Positions 17,456-26,691 of a stretch of DNA of 64,000 nucleotides are shown here, in pieces. Under the pieces are notes generated by a model. The model was not told where the DNA came from, made no database searches, and worked only from the letters and a program-made list of their open reading frames with translations. The DNA lies in contig NZ_BTGQ01000002.1 of assembly GCF_036985505.1 (NCBI RefSeq), positions 977,686 to 1,041,685 on the forward strand, in the 5' to 3' direction. Position numbers and translations under genes: made by a program. This DNA is from Croceitalea sp947503285 (lineage in GTDB: Bacteria > Bacteroidota > Bacteroidia > Flavobacteriales > Flavobacteriaceae). The first letter of the stretch is position 1, and every line of letters begins with the position of its first letter.

Positions 17456-19732
17456 ATGGGAGAACAGATTTATATTATTATGGTAATTGCATTGGCCGTA
17501 TTGGCAATTACCGACTTGGTAGTAGGTGTCAGCAATGACGCTGTAAACTTCTTAAACTCCGCCATAGGGTCAAAGGCCATCTCATTTCGTACCATCATGA
17601 TCGTCGCCAGTCTGGGTATCGCTTTCGGGGCAATTTCTTCTAGCGGAATGATGGAAGTGGCCCGAAAAGGTATTTTTAATCCCACCGAATTTGTCTTTGC
17701 CGAAATCATGGTCATTTTCATGGCCGTCATGATAACCGATATTTTATTACTCGATTTTTTCAATACTTTGGGTATGCCTACCTCTACGACGGTATCCATC
17801 GTTTTTGAACTTTTAGGGGCGGCGGTGGCTATATCATTGGTGAAAATAATTGGTGTGGAAGGTAACCTCTCTGATTTAGGCAATTATATCAATACCGAAA
17901 AAGCTACCGAAATCATAATCGGTATTTTGCTTTCGGTATTCATTGCATTTACCATAGGTGCGATTGTACAATTTATTTCCAGGGTATTGATTTCGTTCGA
18001 CTTTAAGAAAAGGCCCAAGTGGATTGAGGCTGTTTTTGGCGGACTGGCCATTACCGCCATTATCTATTTTATTTTGGTGAAGGGCCTTAAAAGTGCCGAT
18101 ATTTTTAGCCCGGCCGTAACAGATTTCGTCAGCAATTCCGCCGAACTCTTCCTTTTGGGAAATCTTATTTTTTGGATCTTCATATCTTGGGCATTTGCAG
18201 TATTTTTCAAATGGAGCATCTATCGGGTAATCATAGTACTGGGCACTTTCGCCTTGGCGATGGCTTTTGCCGGTAATGATTTGGTAAACTTTATCGGGGT
18301 CCCTATTGCGGCCTTGCAGTCTTTTCAAGATTGGCAAGAATCGGGTATTGCGGCCGCTAACTTTAATATGAGGGGGTTGACCACTGCAGTGCGTACCCCG
18401 ACTACTTTATTACTGCTATCAGGTGGTATCATGGTCGTAACGCTATGGTTTTCATCAAAAGCCAAGAGCGTCGTAAAGACAAGTGTCGATTTGGCGAGGC
18501 AAGACGAAGGGGAAGAACGTTTTCAACCCAACTTTTTATCAAGGCAAGTGGTGAAGCTCAGCATAGGCGCGTTTGAAAGCTTTTCTAAAATCGTTCCTCC
18601 GTCGTTAAAGGGTAAAATCGACAGGCAATTTGAAGTACCCTACAACTATGTCCCCAAAAGCAAAGTACAGGATATGCCTGCTTTTGACATGGTCAGGGCA
18701 GCCGTAAATCTAATGGTAGCCAGTGTTTTGATATCGATAGCCACTTCAATGAAATTACCACTTTCAACAACTTATGTGACCTTTATGGTTGCCATGGGTA
18801 CTTCGCTTGCAGATCGAGCTTGGGGTGCTGAAAGTGCCGTATATCGGGTTGCGGGGGTCTTGAATGTAATAGGTGGATGGTTTTTTACCGCATTCAGCGC
18901 ATTTACCGCGGCAGCTATCATAGCCTACATCTTACATCTTGGGGGTTTTGTGGCCCTAGTCGTTCTTTTGATAATAGCAGCGAGTCTACTATTGCGCAAT
19001 TATATGGCTCACAACAAAAAAACCAAGGAAATAAAAGCCGAAGACAGTTTGAGAAGGGCCGAAAGCAGCTCGATTCAAGGTGTAATAGAAGAGAGTGCCG
19101 ATAATATCGCGAATATGATCAAGCGTAGCAACAAAATTTACACTGGCGCGATAAACGGCTTGGCCAAACATGACCTTGAAGCATTGAAGAAAAATACCAA
19201 AGGGGTTTCTAAAATGTCAAAAGAAATCGAGGGCCTTCAGAATAACATCTTCTATTTTATTAAAAATTTAGATGATTCAAGCGTAGGTGGGGCAAGTGAT
19301 TTTTATATAAAACTCTTAGGGTATTTACAAGATCTGGTGCAATCTCAAGAATTCATTTCAAAGATTGGCCTTACGCATGTGAACAATAACCATAGAAAGC
19401 TTAAATACAACCAAATAAAAGAACTGAAAGACCTCGACCAAAACCTTGAAGCGTTGTTCAATAAAACCATGGATGTCTTCCATGATCGTTCTTTTGAACA
19501 TATCGGTACAATTTTGGCAACCCAAAACACCTATTTTGAATTGGTTGATGAAAAAATCAAAAAACAGGTCGCCCGAACAAGAACAGAAGAATCAAGTCCG
19601 AAAAACACTACCTTGTATTTTTCCATCTTAACAGAAAGCAAGGATATTATAAAGGTGCTTATGAATGTACTGGAACTGTATTATACCGAACACGATAGTT
19701 CGGTCGCACCTGCAAAAATCAGCAAAAGCTAG
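17456..19732 (+). CDS. inorganic phosphate transporter (PiT) with C-terminal PhoU/DUF47-like domain
   Basis: A 758-residue membrane protein. Both halves of the PiT repeat are present: GVSNDAVNFLNSAIGS near the N-terminus and MKLPLSTTYVTFMVAMGTSLADRAW near residue 445. About 12 membrane segments are visible. After the last helix (about residue 520) an additional 235-residue helical domain follows. It resembles PhoU/DUF47 proteins, which are normally encoded as a separate partner of PiT. The first in-frame ATG at 17426 is less likely than ATG 17456 (MGEQIYIIMVIALAVL). The gene diverges from dgt. Confidence 0.88.
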   Translation: MGEQIYIIMVIALAVLAITDLVVGVSNDAVNFLNSAIGSKAISFRTIMIVASLGIAFGAISSSGMMEVARKGIFNPTEFVFAEIMVIFMAVMITDILLLDFFNTLGMPTSTTVSIVFELLGAAVAISLVKIIGVEGNLSDLGNYINTEKATEIIIGILLSVFIAFTIGAIVQFISRVLISFDFKKRPKWIEAVFGGLAITAIIYFILVKGLKSADIFSPAVTDFVSNSAELFLLGNLIFWIFISWAFAVFFKWSIYRVIIVLGTFALAMAFAGNDLVNFIGVPIAALQSFQDWQESGIAAANFNMRGLTTAVRTPTTLLLLSGGIMVVTLWFSSKAKSVVKTSVDLARQDEGEERFQPNFLSRQVVKLSIGAFESFSKIVPPSLKGKIDRQFEVPYNYVPKSKVQDMPAFDMVRAAVNLMVASVLISIATSMKLPLSTTYVTFMVAMGTSLADRAWGAESAVYRVAGVLNVIGGWFFTAFSAFTAAAIIAYILHLGGFVALVVLLIIAASLLLRNYMAHNKKTKEIKAEDSLRRAESSSIQGVIEESADNIANMIKRSNKIYTGAINGLAKHDLEALKKNTKGVSKMSKEIEGLQNNIFYFIKNLDDSSVGGASDFYIKLLGYLQDLVQSQEFISKIGLTHVNNNHRKLKYNQIKELKDLDQNLEALFNKTMDVFHDRSFEHIGTILATQNTYFELVDEKIKKQVARTRTEESSPKNTTLYFSILTESKDIIKVLMNVLELYYTEHDSSVAPAKISKS

Positions 19733-19738
19733 ATCTTA

Positions 19739-20449
19739 ATGAAGACCTCTTTACCGTGTATCGTGTTTCTTTTACTTACCTCGGTAGCTAACAGCCAATC
19801 GATTTCAGGTTCTGAGTTACTTGAAAAAGCCATTGATTTTCATGACCCGAACGAGAAATGGAGTACGTTCAGCAGTGCTTTTAAAGTTACGATGCAAACA
19901 CCAAACTCGTCAGAACGACTTAGTATCATCAGGTTGGATATACCCCGACAGTCATTTGTTCTTGAGGTCTCAAAAGATGACGATTCTTATGCATTCATAG
20001 TAGAAGGGGACTCTTGCAAAGTATCACTTAACGGAAAAACAGAGCTGACCGAAGACCAGAAAGCGAAACATAGATTGAACGAAGAAAGGGGGTTTATGTA
20101 TCGAGATTATTATACGTACCTCTATGGGTTGCCAATGAAGTTGAAAGATGCAGGCACTTTAATAGACCCTATAGTGAAAACAAAGGAGTTCAAGGGAAAA
20201 AAATACTTGGTCCTTCAAGTGGACTATGATGCGAGAGTTGGTGAAGACAGGTGGTATTTTTACTTTGATCCACAAACCTACGCCATGAAGGTTTATCAAT
20301 TTTACCATGATGAATCTAAAAATGATGGCGAGTATATTCTTTTGAGTGGCCTTGAGGAAATTGGCGGGATCAAAATGCCAAAAACAAGGGCTTGGTACTA
20401 CAATAAAGATGACAACTACTTGGGTACTGATATTTTGACCCCAAACTAA
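19739..20449 (+). CDS. exported DUF6503-like / LolA-fold protein
   Basis: A 236-residue protein with a clear signal peptide (MKTSLPCIVFLLLTSVANSQ). The mature sequence is predicted mostly beta with conserved aromatic positions (DRWYFYFDPQTYAMKVYQFYHDE), in line with LolA/LppX-like lipid-carrier folds seen in DUF6503 proteins. It follows the PiT gene by six bases and may be co-transcribed. Its stop overlaps the stop of the convergent gene (CTAA at 20446-20449). The substrate is unknown and the family assignment is from general resemblance. Confidence 0.65.
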   Translation: MKTSLPCIVFLLLTSVANSQSISGSELLEKAIDFHDPNEKWSTFSSAFKVTMQTPNSSERLSIIRLDIPRQSFVLEVSKDDDSYAFIVEGDSCKVSLNGKTELTEDQKAKHRLNEERGFMYRDYYTYLYGLPMKLKDAGTLIDPIVKTKEFKGKKYLVLQVDYDARVGEDRWYFYFDPQTYAMKVYQFYHDESKNDGEYILLSGLEEIGGIKMPKTRAWYYNKDDNYLGTDILTPN

Positions 20450-21912
20450 GTAGGTAAGGAAACCAACTCGAGGGTTACCTCGTACAGTTTTCTTTTTTCC
20501 ATTTTTGCTTTTAACCATGCAAAGAAGCTCATTACGAAAATATCTTCTTGTTCCCTACCGATCCAATCAAATGAGTGCTCTACCTTTTCCATAAAAACTT
20601 CTGAGGTTACCGCCATCGGCCTATCATAGTATTCTTTTACCAAACCCATGAAAATAAGTACCCGTTGTTCACCAACATCTTTTAGTAATTTACCGAATCG
20701 CCTTGAAAATCGTTGCATACGATTTAATACCAAATCGAGTTTGTCCAATTCTATCAGTAGTAAGATCTCAATGCTGTTCTTTTTCAGTACCCAAGGCCAA
20801 TCCATTTTTTTGAGGTACCAGTCATCAGTATGCTTTAAGGTGTTCAACAACCGATAAGCTTTTTGGTATTCTTCGTTTAAGAAGAAACACATGACCAACA
20901 ATAGCTTGTTGTTCAAAGAGGTATCCGTCGTATTGCATAATAGATCAATGGCCTTTTGAATATTTCCCGTGTAGGCCTCATTCAAGGCCTTTAACCGTGC
21001 TACCCTTCCACTAAATACATTTTGAAGGTGTTTTTTACTATCGCCCAAAACCTCCTCGATATAGCCAACCTGTACTTTTGAGGTCTCAAAGGCCTTGTTC
21101 CGAAAATCGGTTGCCGCCATGAGGTAGGCAATGTTCAAGTAATAATACATATACTTTTCGGTCACTTCACCCTTTTGTTTGACCTTGGCGAACAGTGTTC
21201 GCATAAAAGGTGAAACCGTGTAAAAGTCCCGTTGCAACTTCGCTGAAGTGGCAGTGATCTCCATGAGTTGATAGAGCGACTTATAGGTCAACCCTTCGGT
21301 GATTTCCAATTGAAATTCAGAAAATGCGTCAGAAATAATGGCACTTACCGAAGCCGTAGGGTTTTGTCTGAGTTCCAATTTGATCTTGGCATATACCATG
21401 TTCAATTGCATATCTTGAACCAAAAGCTGATGATTACGTTCAGAAGCCGCAATCAGTTTTGTTAAAACCCATTCTTGATTTAAATGGGCATACTGTATCT
21501 TGGTGTGATGTATCTCATTTAAAATAGCGTAGTTATCGGTCTCTAAAGCTTTCGCCTCTGCTTTTCGTATTGTTTTAAATGCGATACGATACAATTTTTG
21601 TTCAAAAAATATACGGCTTGCCAATAAGAATTTCATGGCTTCCAATTCTAAAGAAGTTTCATCTGCAAAGCTATTGCTGGCCACAAAATCAACCAAGGTA
21701 TCCATAAGTCGTTTGCTAAGGGCATGAAGGGCTCCTTTTGAGGGTTTTCCATAAAGCGCGATGTCCAAGTCCTTGGTCTGACCACTTCCTAAAAGACGTA
21801 GCAATTCTAAGTTTTTAGTATCTCCACGACGGTTTCTTTTTCTTAAAAATGACGCAAATTCCTTTTTTTCCGTAACTGAGAATACACTGTAGACATCATA
21901 AAAATCACTCAT
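20446..21912 (-). CDS. conserved hypothetical alpha-helical repeat protein, 488 aa
   Basis: A 488-residue cytoplasmic protein with no signal peptide or membrane helix. It is almost entirely predicted helical and shows TPR-like spacing of small and aromatic residues in the middle (for example IAFKTIRKAEAKALETDNYA and QKAIDLLCN). The N-terminus has a basic segment (SFLRKRNRRGDTK). No catalytic motif is apparent. It stands alone, with an AT-rich upstream region (21913-22000) carrying a near-match -7 box (TATATTTA on the minus strand). I recognise it only as a type common in flavobacteria. Confidence 0.7.
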   Translation of the reverse strand: MSDFYDVYSVFSVTEKKEFASFLRKRNRRGDTKNLELLRLLGSGQTKDLDIALYGKPSKGALHALSKRLMDTLVDFVASNSFADETSLELEAMKFLLASRIFFEQKLYRIAFKTIRKAEAKALETDNYAILNEIHHTKIQYAHLNQEWVLTKLIAASERNHQLLVQDMQLNMVYAKIKLELRQNPTASVSAIISDAFSEFQLEITEGLTYKSLYQLMEITATSAKLQRDFYTVSPFMRTLFAKVKQKGEVTEKYMYYYLNIAYLMAATDFRNKAFETSKVQVGYIEEVLGDSKKHLQNVFSGRVARLKALNEAYTGNIQKAIDLLCNTTDTSLNNKLLLVMCFFLNEEYQKAYRLLNTLKHTDDWYLKKMDWPWVLKKNSIEILLLIELDKLDLVLNRMQRFSRRFGKLLKDVGEQRVLIFMGLVKEYYDRPMAVTSEVFMEKVEHSFDWIGREQEDIFVMSFFAWLKAKMEKRKLYEVTLELVSLPT

Positions 21913-22066
21913 TTAATCATCATTACTTTTGAATATATACAATTGTTTATCAATACTTTAATATTATAAATATAGTATTAAATCATAATATTTCAATAAA
22001 TATTGTGTTGATTTGACCTTGCGATACGCTGCATATTTGCCCCATAATTCAATTAAAAAAGTAATT

Positions 22067-22540
22067 ATGGACAATCAATCATTTTCAGAAAAGGAAAAGC
22101 CGATCTTTCAAAAAAAAGAGCATAAAGAAAAGTTTGATCTACGACCAACATCCGCTTTTATTTCAGCCTCTTGGTCCGCATTATTTATCGGAATGGTGTC
22201 ATATTGTATCGGTCTTTGGAACGCCAATATGTGGCTTAACGAAAAAGGATATTATTTTACATTACTGCTTTTCGGGCTATTTTCTGTGGTCTCAGTGCAG
22301 AAAAGTGTGCGTGACCGCCAAGAGGGGCTGCCTGTAACCGATGCCTATTATGGCATTAGCTGGTTCACGACCATAGCCTCGATCCTATTGTTGGTCATTG
22401 GCCTTTGGAACGCCGATATGGAGTTAAGCGAAAAAGGCTTTTACGGAATGTCTTATTTATTAAGCTTATTTGCCGCAGTAGCCGTACAAAAGAATACTAG
22501 GGACATCAAGTTTTTAGAAACTAAGGAAAGTGAACTCTAA
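22067..22540 (+). CDS. YiaA/YiaB-family inner membrane protein
   Basis: A 157-residue protein with two copies of the YiaAB two-helix domain. Each copy contains a GLWNANM/GLWNADM motif and a following LNEKG/LSEKG turn, giving four membrane helices. The N-terminal 40 residues are charged. Start chosen at MDNQSFSEKEK because the longer frame begins with a TTG at the promoter region; TTTG (22012-22015) and CATATTTG (22032-22039, one mismatch from consensus) lie just upstream. Function unknown. A terminator follows. Confidence 0.88.
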   Translation: MDNQSFSEKEKPIFQKKEHKEKFDLRPTSAFISASWSALFIGMVSYCIGLWNANMWLNEKGYYFTLLLFGLFSVVSVQKSVRDRQEGLPVTDAYYGISWFTTIASILLLVIGLWNADMELSEKGFYGMSYLLSLFAAVAVQKNTRDIKFLETKESEL

Positions 22541-22553
22541 TAATTATGGTAAG

Positions 22554-22584
22554 CCTTGCCCTCTATAAGGGCAAGGTAATTTTT
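22554..22584 (+). terminator. intrinsic terminator after the YiaA gene
   Basis: CCTTGCCC (22554-22561) and GGGCAAGG (22569-22576) form a perfect 8-bp stem with a 7-base loop, followed by TAATTTTT. Confidence 0.85.
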
Positions 22585-22647
22585 ATTGAACCATTATAAA
22601 ATACCATACCATAGACCGCAATGTAGGTACCCATTTAGAACGACCCA

Positions 22648-23946
22648 ATGAACCCAAAATTAGAAAGAGCGCTCCCTGAACTTATAGAAGCTCAGGTAAT
22701 CACCTCAGATACCGCTCAAAAAATCACGGCGTACTATCTCGCCAAAGAAGAAGCCAAGCCAAATCGCCTGTTTACCATTTTTGGGGTTTTGGGAGCACTC
22801 TTAAGTGGCCTAGGAATCATTCTTATCATTGCACACAATTGGGATGGAATGCCCAGGAACCTGAAAACGGTTTTTGCCTTCTTCCCTTTGATCATTGGGC
22901 AAATTGCCAGTACTTATAGCTTTATTAAAAAGAAAGGCATGGCTTGGATAGAGTCTTCAGCAACCTTTTTGGTGTTAGCTGTCGGAGCGACCATCTCATT
23001 GATAAGTCAGATATACCACATTCCAGGCGACTTAAGCGAATTTCTTTTGATATGGATTGCGATAACCGCACCACTTATTTACTTGCTTCGTTCAAATAGT
23101 ACCGTTATGCTTCACCTTATGCTAATTACCTGGTATGCCTGTGACCTTGGCTATACCTACAGGGGTGCTATGCCTTGGTGGTACCTTTTACTATTTGCCT
23201 GGGTGATTCCGTATTATATCAGGTTACAAAAACAGGAAACAAAAAGCAATATTGTCGGTATACTCAACTGGCTTTTGCCCTTAAGCCCCATTATTGTCTT
23301 AGGCACTTTTACAACTGGGGGCAACTTATCTTTCTTGATGTATCTCGGTTTATTCGGACTACTATACAACCTAGGTGAACTTCAGCTATTCAAGAATCAA
23401 AAGCTACGAAGAAATGGATATACCGTTTTAGGCTCATTGGGCACTAGCTTCATGCTAATGCTATTGACCTTTGAATGGTTTTGGATAGATGCCATTCAAG
23501 ATTCTTATACATCAGTAGAAGTCAGCATTACAAGTGTCCCTTTTTTGATGGCGCTAATGACCTTGGTATACTTACACCTAAAAAAACATACAAAAGGCTT
23601 CAATCTCTTTCAATATGCGTTTATAATCGTAGGTGCACTATACTCCACTCATTATTTTGGTTACGTACACAGTGTCGTTTTAACCAATATCTTGGTCGCA
23701 ACACTAGGATTATTTACAATTAGAATCGGTATTCACAAATCAAGTTATACCATTTTGAATTATGGCTTACTTATTATCACGGTGCTTATTGCATGTCGAT
23801 TTTTTGATTCCAATTTAGATTTTATATTCCGTGGTATAGTATTTATTTTGGTAGGTCTTGGTTTCTTTTTCACCAATTACCTACTGCTCAAAAAACAACG
23901 CGGCACTGCTTTGCAAGACAACCCAAAAACAGAAGACCATGCGTAA
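22648..23946 (+). CDS. DUF2157 domain-containing membrane protein
   Basis: A 432-residue polytopic membrane protein. Residues 1-60 are a soluble helical head and the DUF2157 core begins with FTIFGVLGALLSGLGIILIIAHNW. About a dozen hydrophobic segments follow to the C-terminus. Its last eight bases overlap the start of the GDYXXLXY gene, a pairing seen widely for these two families, so they probably form a membrane complex. The biochemical role is unknown. Confidence 0.85.
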   Translation: MNPKLERALPELIEAQVITSDTAQKITAYYLAKEEAKPNRLFTIFGVLGALLSGLGIILIIAHNWDGMPRNLKTVFAFFPLIIGQIASTYSFIKKKGMAWIESSATFLVLAVGATISLISQIYHIPGDLSEFLLIWIAITAPLIYLLRSNSTVMLHLMLITWYACDLGYTYRGAMPWWYLLLFAWVIPYYIRLQKQETKSNIVGILNWLLPLSPIIVLGTFTTGGNLSFLMYLGLFGLLYNLGELQLFKNQKLRRNGYTVLGSLGTSFMLMLLTFEWFWIDAIQDSYTSVEVSITSVPFLMALMTLVYLHLKKHTKGFNLFQYAFIIVGALYSTHYFGYVHSVVLTNILVATLGLFTIRIGIHKSSYTILNYGLLIITVLIACRFFDSNLDFIFRGIVFILVGLGFFFTNYLLLKKQRGTALQDNPKTEDHA

Positions 23947-24499
23947 ACTACTTACAATAGCGCTATTTATAGTATTTGCGGCACAACTATTGGTGCCGGC
24001 ACAAATGATTCACCAACAAGAAAATACCCTAATTACGGGCACTTCTTATAAGTTCAAGACACGACCGATCGATCCGACAGATCCATTTCGTGGAAAATAT
24101 ATCACCTTGAACTATGAACTGAACTCATTTCAAACCGATGAGGACTGGAGTAACTACTCAGGCAATGTTTTTGTGTATCTTACCACCGACGCAGAGGGGT
24201 TTGCAATGGTGAAAAGGGTAAGTAAAACCCCCTTGGATTTTGATGAAGACTATATCATCGCAAAAAGTAATTATAACTATGGTAAGACCGTACAGTTCAA
24301 TTTGCCTTTCAACCGTTTTTACATGAACGAATACAAAGCATATGACGCCGAAATTTCGGTTCGCACGGCACAAAGGGATACTACTAAAATCTGCTACGGG
24401 CTTGTGTATGTTAAAGATGGAACTGCGGTTTTAGATAATGTTTTCATCGATGATATTCCCATCCAAAAATTTGTGAACGAGTTTCAAGACCTTAATTGA
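23939..24499 (+). CDS. GDYXXLXY domain-containing protein
   Basis: A 186-residue protein with an N-terminal membrane anchor/signal (LLTIALFIVFAAQLLVPA). The family motif appears as FRGKYITLNYEL around residue 50, and a second short barrel segment follows (about 90-165). ATG 23939 overlaps the DUF2157 stop, which supports translational coupling; the longer frame from 23858 would overlap deeply. It is probably exposed on the outer face of the inner membrane. Function unknown. Confidence 0.85.
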   Translation: MRKLLTIALFIVFAAQLLVPAQMIHQQENTLITGTSYKFKTRPIDPTDPFRGKYITLNYELNSFQTDEDWSNYSGNVFVYLTTDAEGFAMVKRVSKTPLDFDEDYIIAKSNYNYGKTVQFNLPFNRFYMNEYKAYDAEISVRTAQRDTTKICYGLVYVKDGTAVLDNVFIDDIPIQKFVNEFQDLN

Positions 24500-24514
24500 T
24501 CGTAAACCATTTGC

Positions 24515-25099
24515 TTACCGATAAAAATTCATCTCGTCAAGGTATTTCCAGACCCTAAAAGGCAGTAAAGGTTTGATATTCTTGCCTTTGGCATGTTGCT
24601 TTCGAATGAAAGTGGAAGAAATTTCCATGATCGGGGCATCAACTTTATTGATTTTAGGGTGCCCTTCAAATTGATGGGAAACCGTTCCCGTCGAGATTCT
24701 AGGATAGATGTATAAAGCATAATTTTCTAAAATAACCTCATAATTCTTCCACTTGTGGAAGCCCTTCAGGTTATCTTCACCCATGATAAGGGAAAAATTA
24801 TATCCCTCAGGATATTTTTCTTCAAGGTGAATCAAGGTGTTTATCGTATAATTAGGTTGCGGCAAATCAAACTCGATTTTACTAGGTTTGAGTTTGGGGC
24901 AGTCTGTTGTTGCCTCTAAGACCATTTGATAGCGATGGTGATTATCGAGCAATGACTTTTTCTGTTTAAATGGGCTTTGAGGGGTAATCACGAACCAAAC
25001 CTCATCAAGGTCAGAGAACTCGACCATATGGTTCGCAATGGCCAAATGCCCAATGTGTATCGGGTTGAACGTACCAAAATAAAGTCCTACTTTTTTCAT
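24515..25099 (-). CDS. nadD: nicotinate-nucleotide adenylyltransferase
   Basis: A 194-residue enzyme that adenylates nicotinate mononucleotide in NAD synthesis. It has the nucleotidyltransferase signature LYFGTFNPIHIGHLAIA at the N-terminus and the ISSTFIRK motif near residue 165. It is the last gene of the yicC-gmk-nadD operon, starting five bases after the gmk stop. The order gmk-nadD is usual in Bacteroidota. Confidence 0.95.
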   Translation of the reverse strand: MKKVGLYFGTFNPIHIGHLAIANHMVEFSDLDEVWFVITPQSPFKQKKSLLDNHHRYQMVLEATTDCPKLKPSKIEFDLPQPNYTINTLIHLEEKYPEGYNFSLIMGEDNLKGFHKWKNYEVILENYALYIYPRISTGTVSHQFEGHPKINKVDAPIMEISSTFIRKQHAKGKNIKPLLPFRVWKYLDEMNFYR

Positions 25100-25104
25100 C
25101 GGTC

Positions 25105-25698
25105 TTACTCCTTCATAGGTCTTGAAGCACCAACATAATCCGCTACCATCTGATGGGCTTCCTCCAATGCCGTATGCAGATCATAGTTTTTGATGACTCT
25201 ATCGAATTGCGGGGCCGTGGCCAATTCGACTGAAGCCTTGGCCACGCGCATATTGATCTTATCGTCGCTTTCAGTGCTGCGCTTTTTGAGTCTGATCTTC
25301 AATTCATCGACACTAGGGGGCTTTACAAAGACTGCAAGCGTCTGCTCAGGAAACTTCTTTTTTATCCGTAGGCCCCCAACGACATCAATATCAAAAATCA
25401 CATTTTTACCCTCGGCCCATAAACGCTCTACCTCGCTTTTTAAAGTGCCGTAGAAACTATCTCGATAGACTTCTTCCCACTCTAAAAAATCATCTTGCTT
25501 AATGTGTTTTTTAAAGTCTGAAACACTAATGAAATAGTAATTCTCCCCATCTTTTTCCTCTCCCCTAGGTAGACGTGACGTTGCAGAGACCGAAAAGGCC
25601 AAATTCAATTCCGGCTGTTTTAAAAGATGGCGCACTATGGTGGTCTTTCCGCTACCCGATGGTGCTGAGAATATGATAAGCTTACCTCCTCCTTTCAT
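25105..25698 (-). CDS. gmk: guanylate kinase
   Basis: A 197-residue kinase that phosphorylates GMP to GDP. The P-loop reads IIFSAPSGSGKTTIV near the N-terminus; the GMP-binding region (SRLPRGEEKDGENYYF) follows. The start at MKGGGKLIIF is preferred: the longer frame would begin at a TTG inside an intergenic microrepeat (25707-25735). It lies between yicC and nadD. Confidence 0.95.
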   Translation of the reverse strand: MKGGGKLIIFSAPSGSGKTTIVRHLLKQPELNLAFSVSATSRLPRGEEKDGENYYFISVSDFKKHIKQDDFLEWEEVYRDSFYGTLKSEVERLWAEGKNVIFDIDVVGGLRIKKKFPEQTLAVFVKPPSVDELKIRLKKRSTESDDKINMRVAKASVELATAPQFDRVIKNYDLHTALEEAHQMVADYVGASRPMKE

Positions 25699-25706
25699 AA
25701 GAAACA

Positions 25707-25735
25707 AATTCAAGTTCAAGTATCAAGTTCAAAAG
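25707..25735. repeat. CAAGT-type tandem microrepeat between yicC and gmk
   Basis: Degenerate units of TTCAAGT/ATCAAGT follow one another in the 84-base gap between two co-oriented genes. The 12-mer CAAGTATCAAGT (25717-25728) recurs in reverse orientation at 35934-35945, again in a gap between co-oriented minus-strand genes. Confidence 0.5.
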
Positions 25736-25782
25736 CATTGGTATTGATTTAACATAAAAACTACTTCGTTTGCAAGATAGTT

Positions 25783-26640
25783 TTAAAGCACGTTGAGCAT
25801 CTGTTCTTTTATTTTTTCTAGTTCGTCTTTCATTTGTACCACTAATTGCTGCATTGGCGCGTAATTGGCCTTAGAACCGATTGTATTTATCTCGCGGCCA
25901 ATTTCTTGAGAGATGAACCCCAGTTTTTTTCCGTTGGAATCATTTGAACTTAAAGTTCCCTCAAAGTATTCTAGATGATTGGCCAATCGTACCTTTTCTT
26001 CTGTGATATCGTATTTTTCTAAATAATAAATCAATTCTTGTTCGAAGCGATTGGCATCCAACTCTACTTTCAAATCGGCAACTGCTTTTTCTAACCGTTC
26101 CCGAATGGTCCCCAGGCGTTCTTGGTCCATTGCCTTCACTTGGTCTAAGAGATCACCTAATGTTTTAAGGCGATTGCGGAAATCATTCTCAAGCACTTTT
26201 CCCTCTTCGGTCCTAAATGTATTGATAGCATTCAAGGCCTCGTTCAAAGCCTCTTCAATAGCCTTGTATTCTTTTGGATCTATATCGTTTTTGTCCGTTT
26301 TTAGCGTATCGGGCATTCTAAGTGCCAATTCGAGCAACTTTACCGAATCGCCATCAGCAATTTCACGCAATTGTTCCATATAATTCCTTACCACACCCGA
26401 ATTGATTTCCGCACTGGTATCCTCACCTGTAATTTCGACATAAAGACCAAAATCAACCTTTCCTCGAATCAAAACGTCTGCGATGCTTTTACGCAAGTTC
26501 AGCTCTTTGTCCCTAAATGCTTGTGGAATTCGGGCATTGATATCAAGATTCTTGCTATTGAGTGATTTTAGTTCTACGGTAATCTTTTTTGATGGCAGCT
26601 GTACCACATGCTTACCATAGCCGGTCATGGACTGAATCAT
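25783..26640 (-). CDS. YicC/YloC family endoribonuclease
   Basis: A 285-residue protein with the YicC N-terminal domain (MIQSMTGYGKHVVQ, then VELKSLNSKNLDINARIP) and the C-terminal DUF1732 domain (LGFISQEIGREINTIGSKA). Members of this family are metal-dependent endoribonucleases involved in RNA turnover. It is the first gene of the operon with gmk and nadD. Full length with no anomalies. Confidence 0.93.
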   Translation of the reverse strand: MIQSMTGYGKHVVQLPSKKITVELKSLNSKNLDINARIPQAFRDKELNLRKSIADVLIRGKVDFGLYVEITGEDTSAEINSGVVRNYMEQLREIADGDSVKLLELALRMPDTLKTDKNDIDPKEYKAIEEALNEALNAINTFRTEEGKVLENDFRNRLKTLGDLLDQVKAMDQERLGTIRERLEKAVADLKVELDANRFEQELIYYLEKYDITEEKVRLANHLEYFEGTLSSNDSNGKKLGFISQEIGREINTIGSKANYAPMQQLVVQMKDELEKIKEQMLNVL

Positions 26641-26691
26641 AAATATTTCGAAGTTTTGGCAAAGGTAGGCAAAACGGGGTTTTCCTTTTTA

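Noticed and set aside
17470..18337. Minus-strand ORFs of 137 and 153 codons inside the phosphate transporter gene
   Set aside because: Shadows of the transporter reading frame; no start signals or recognisable domains.
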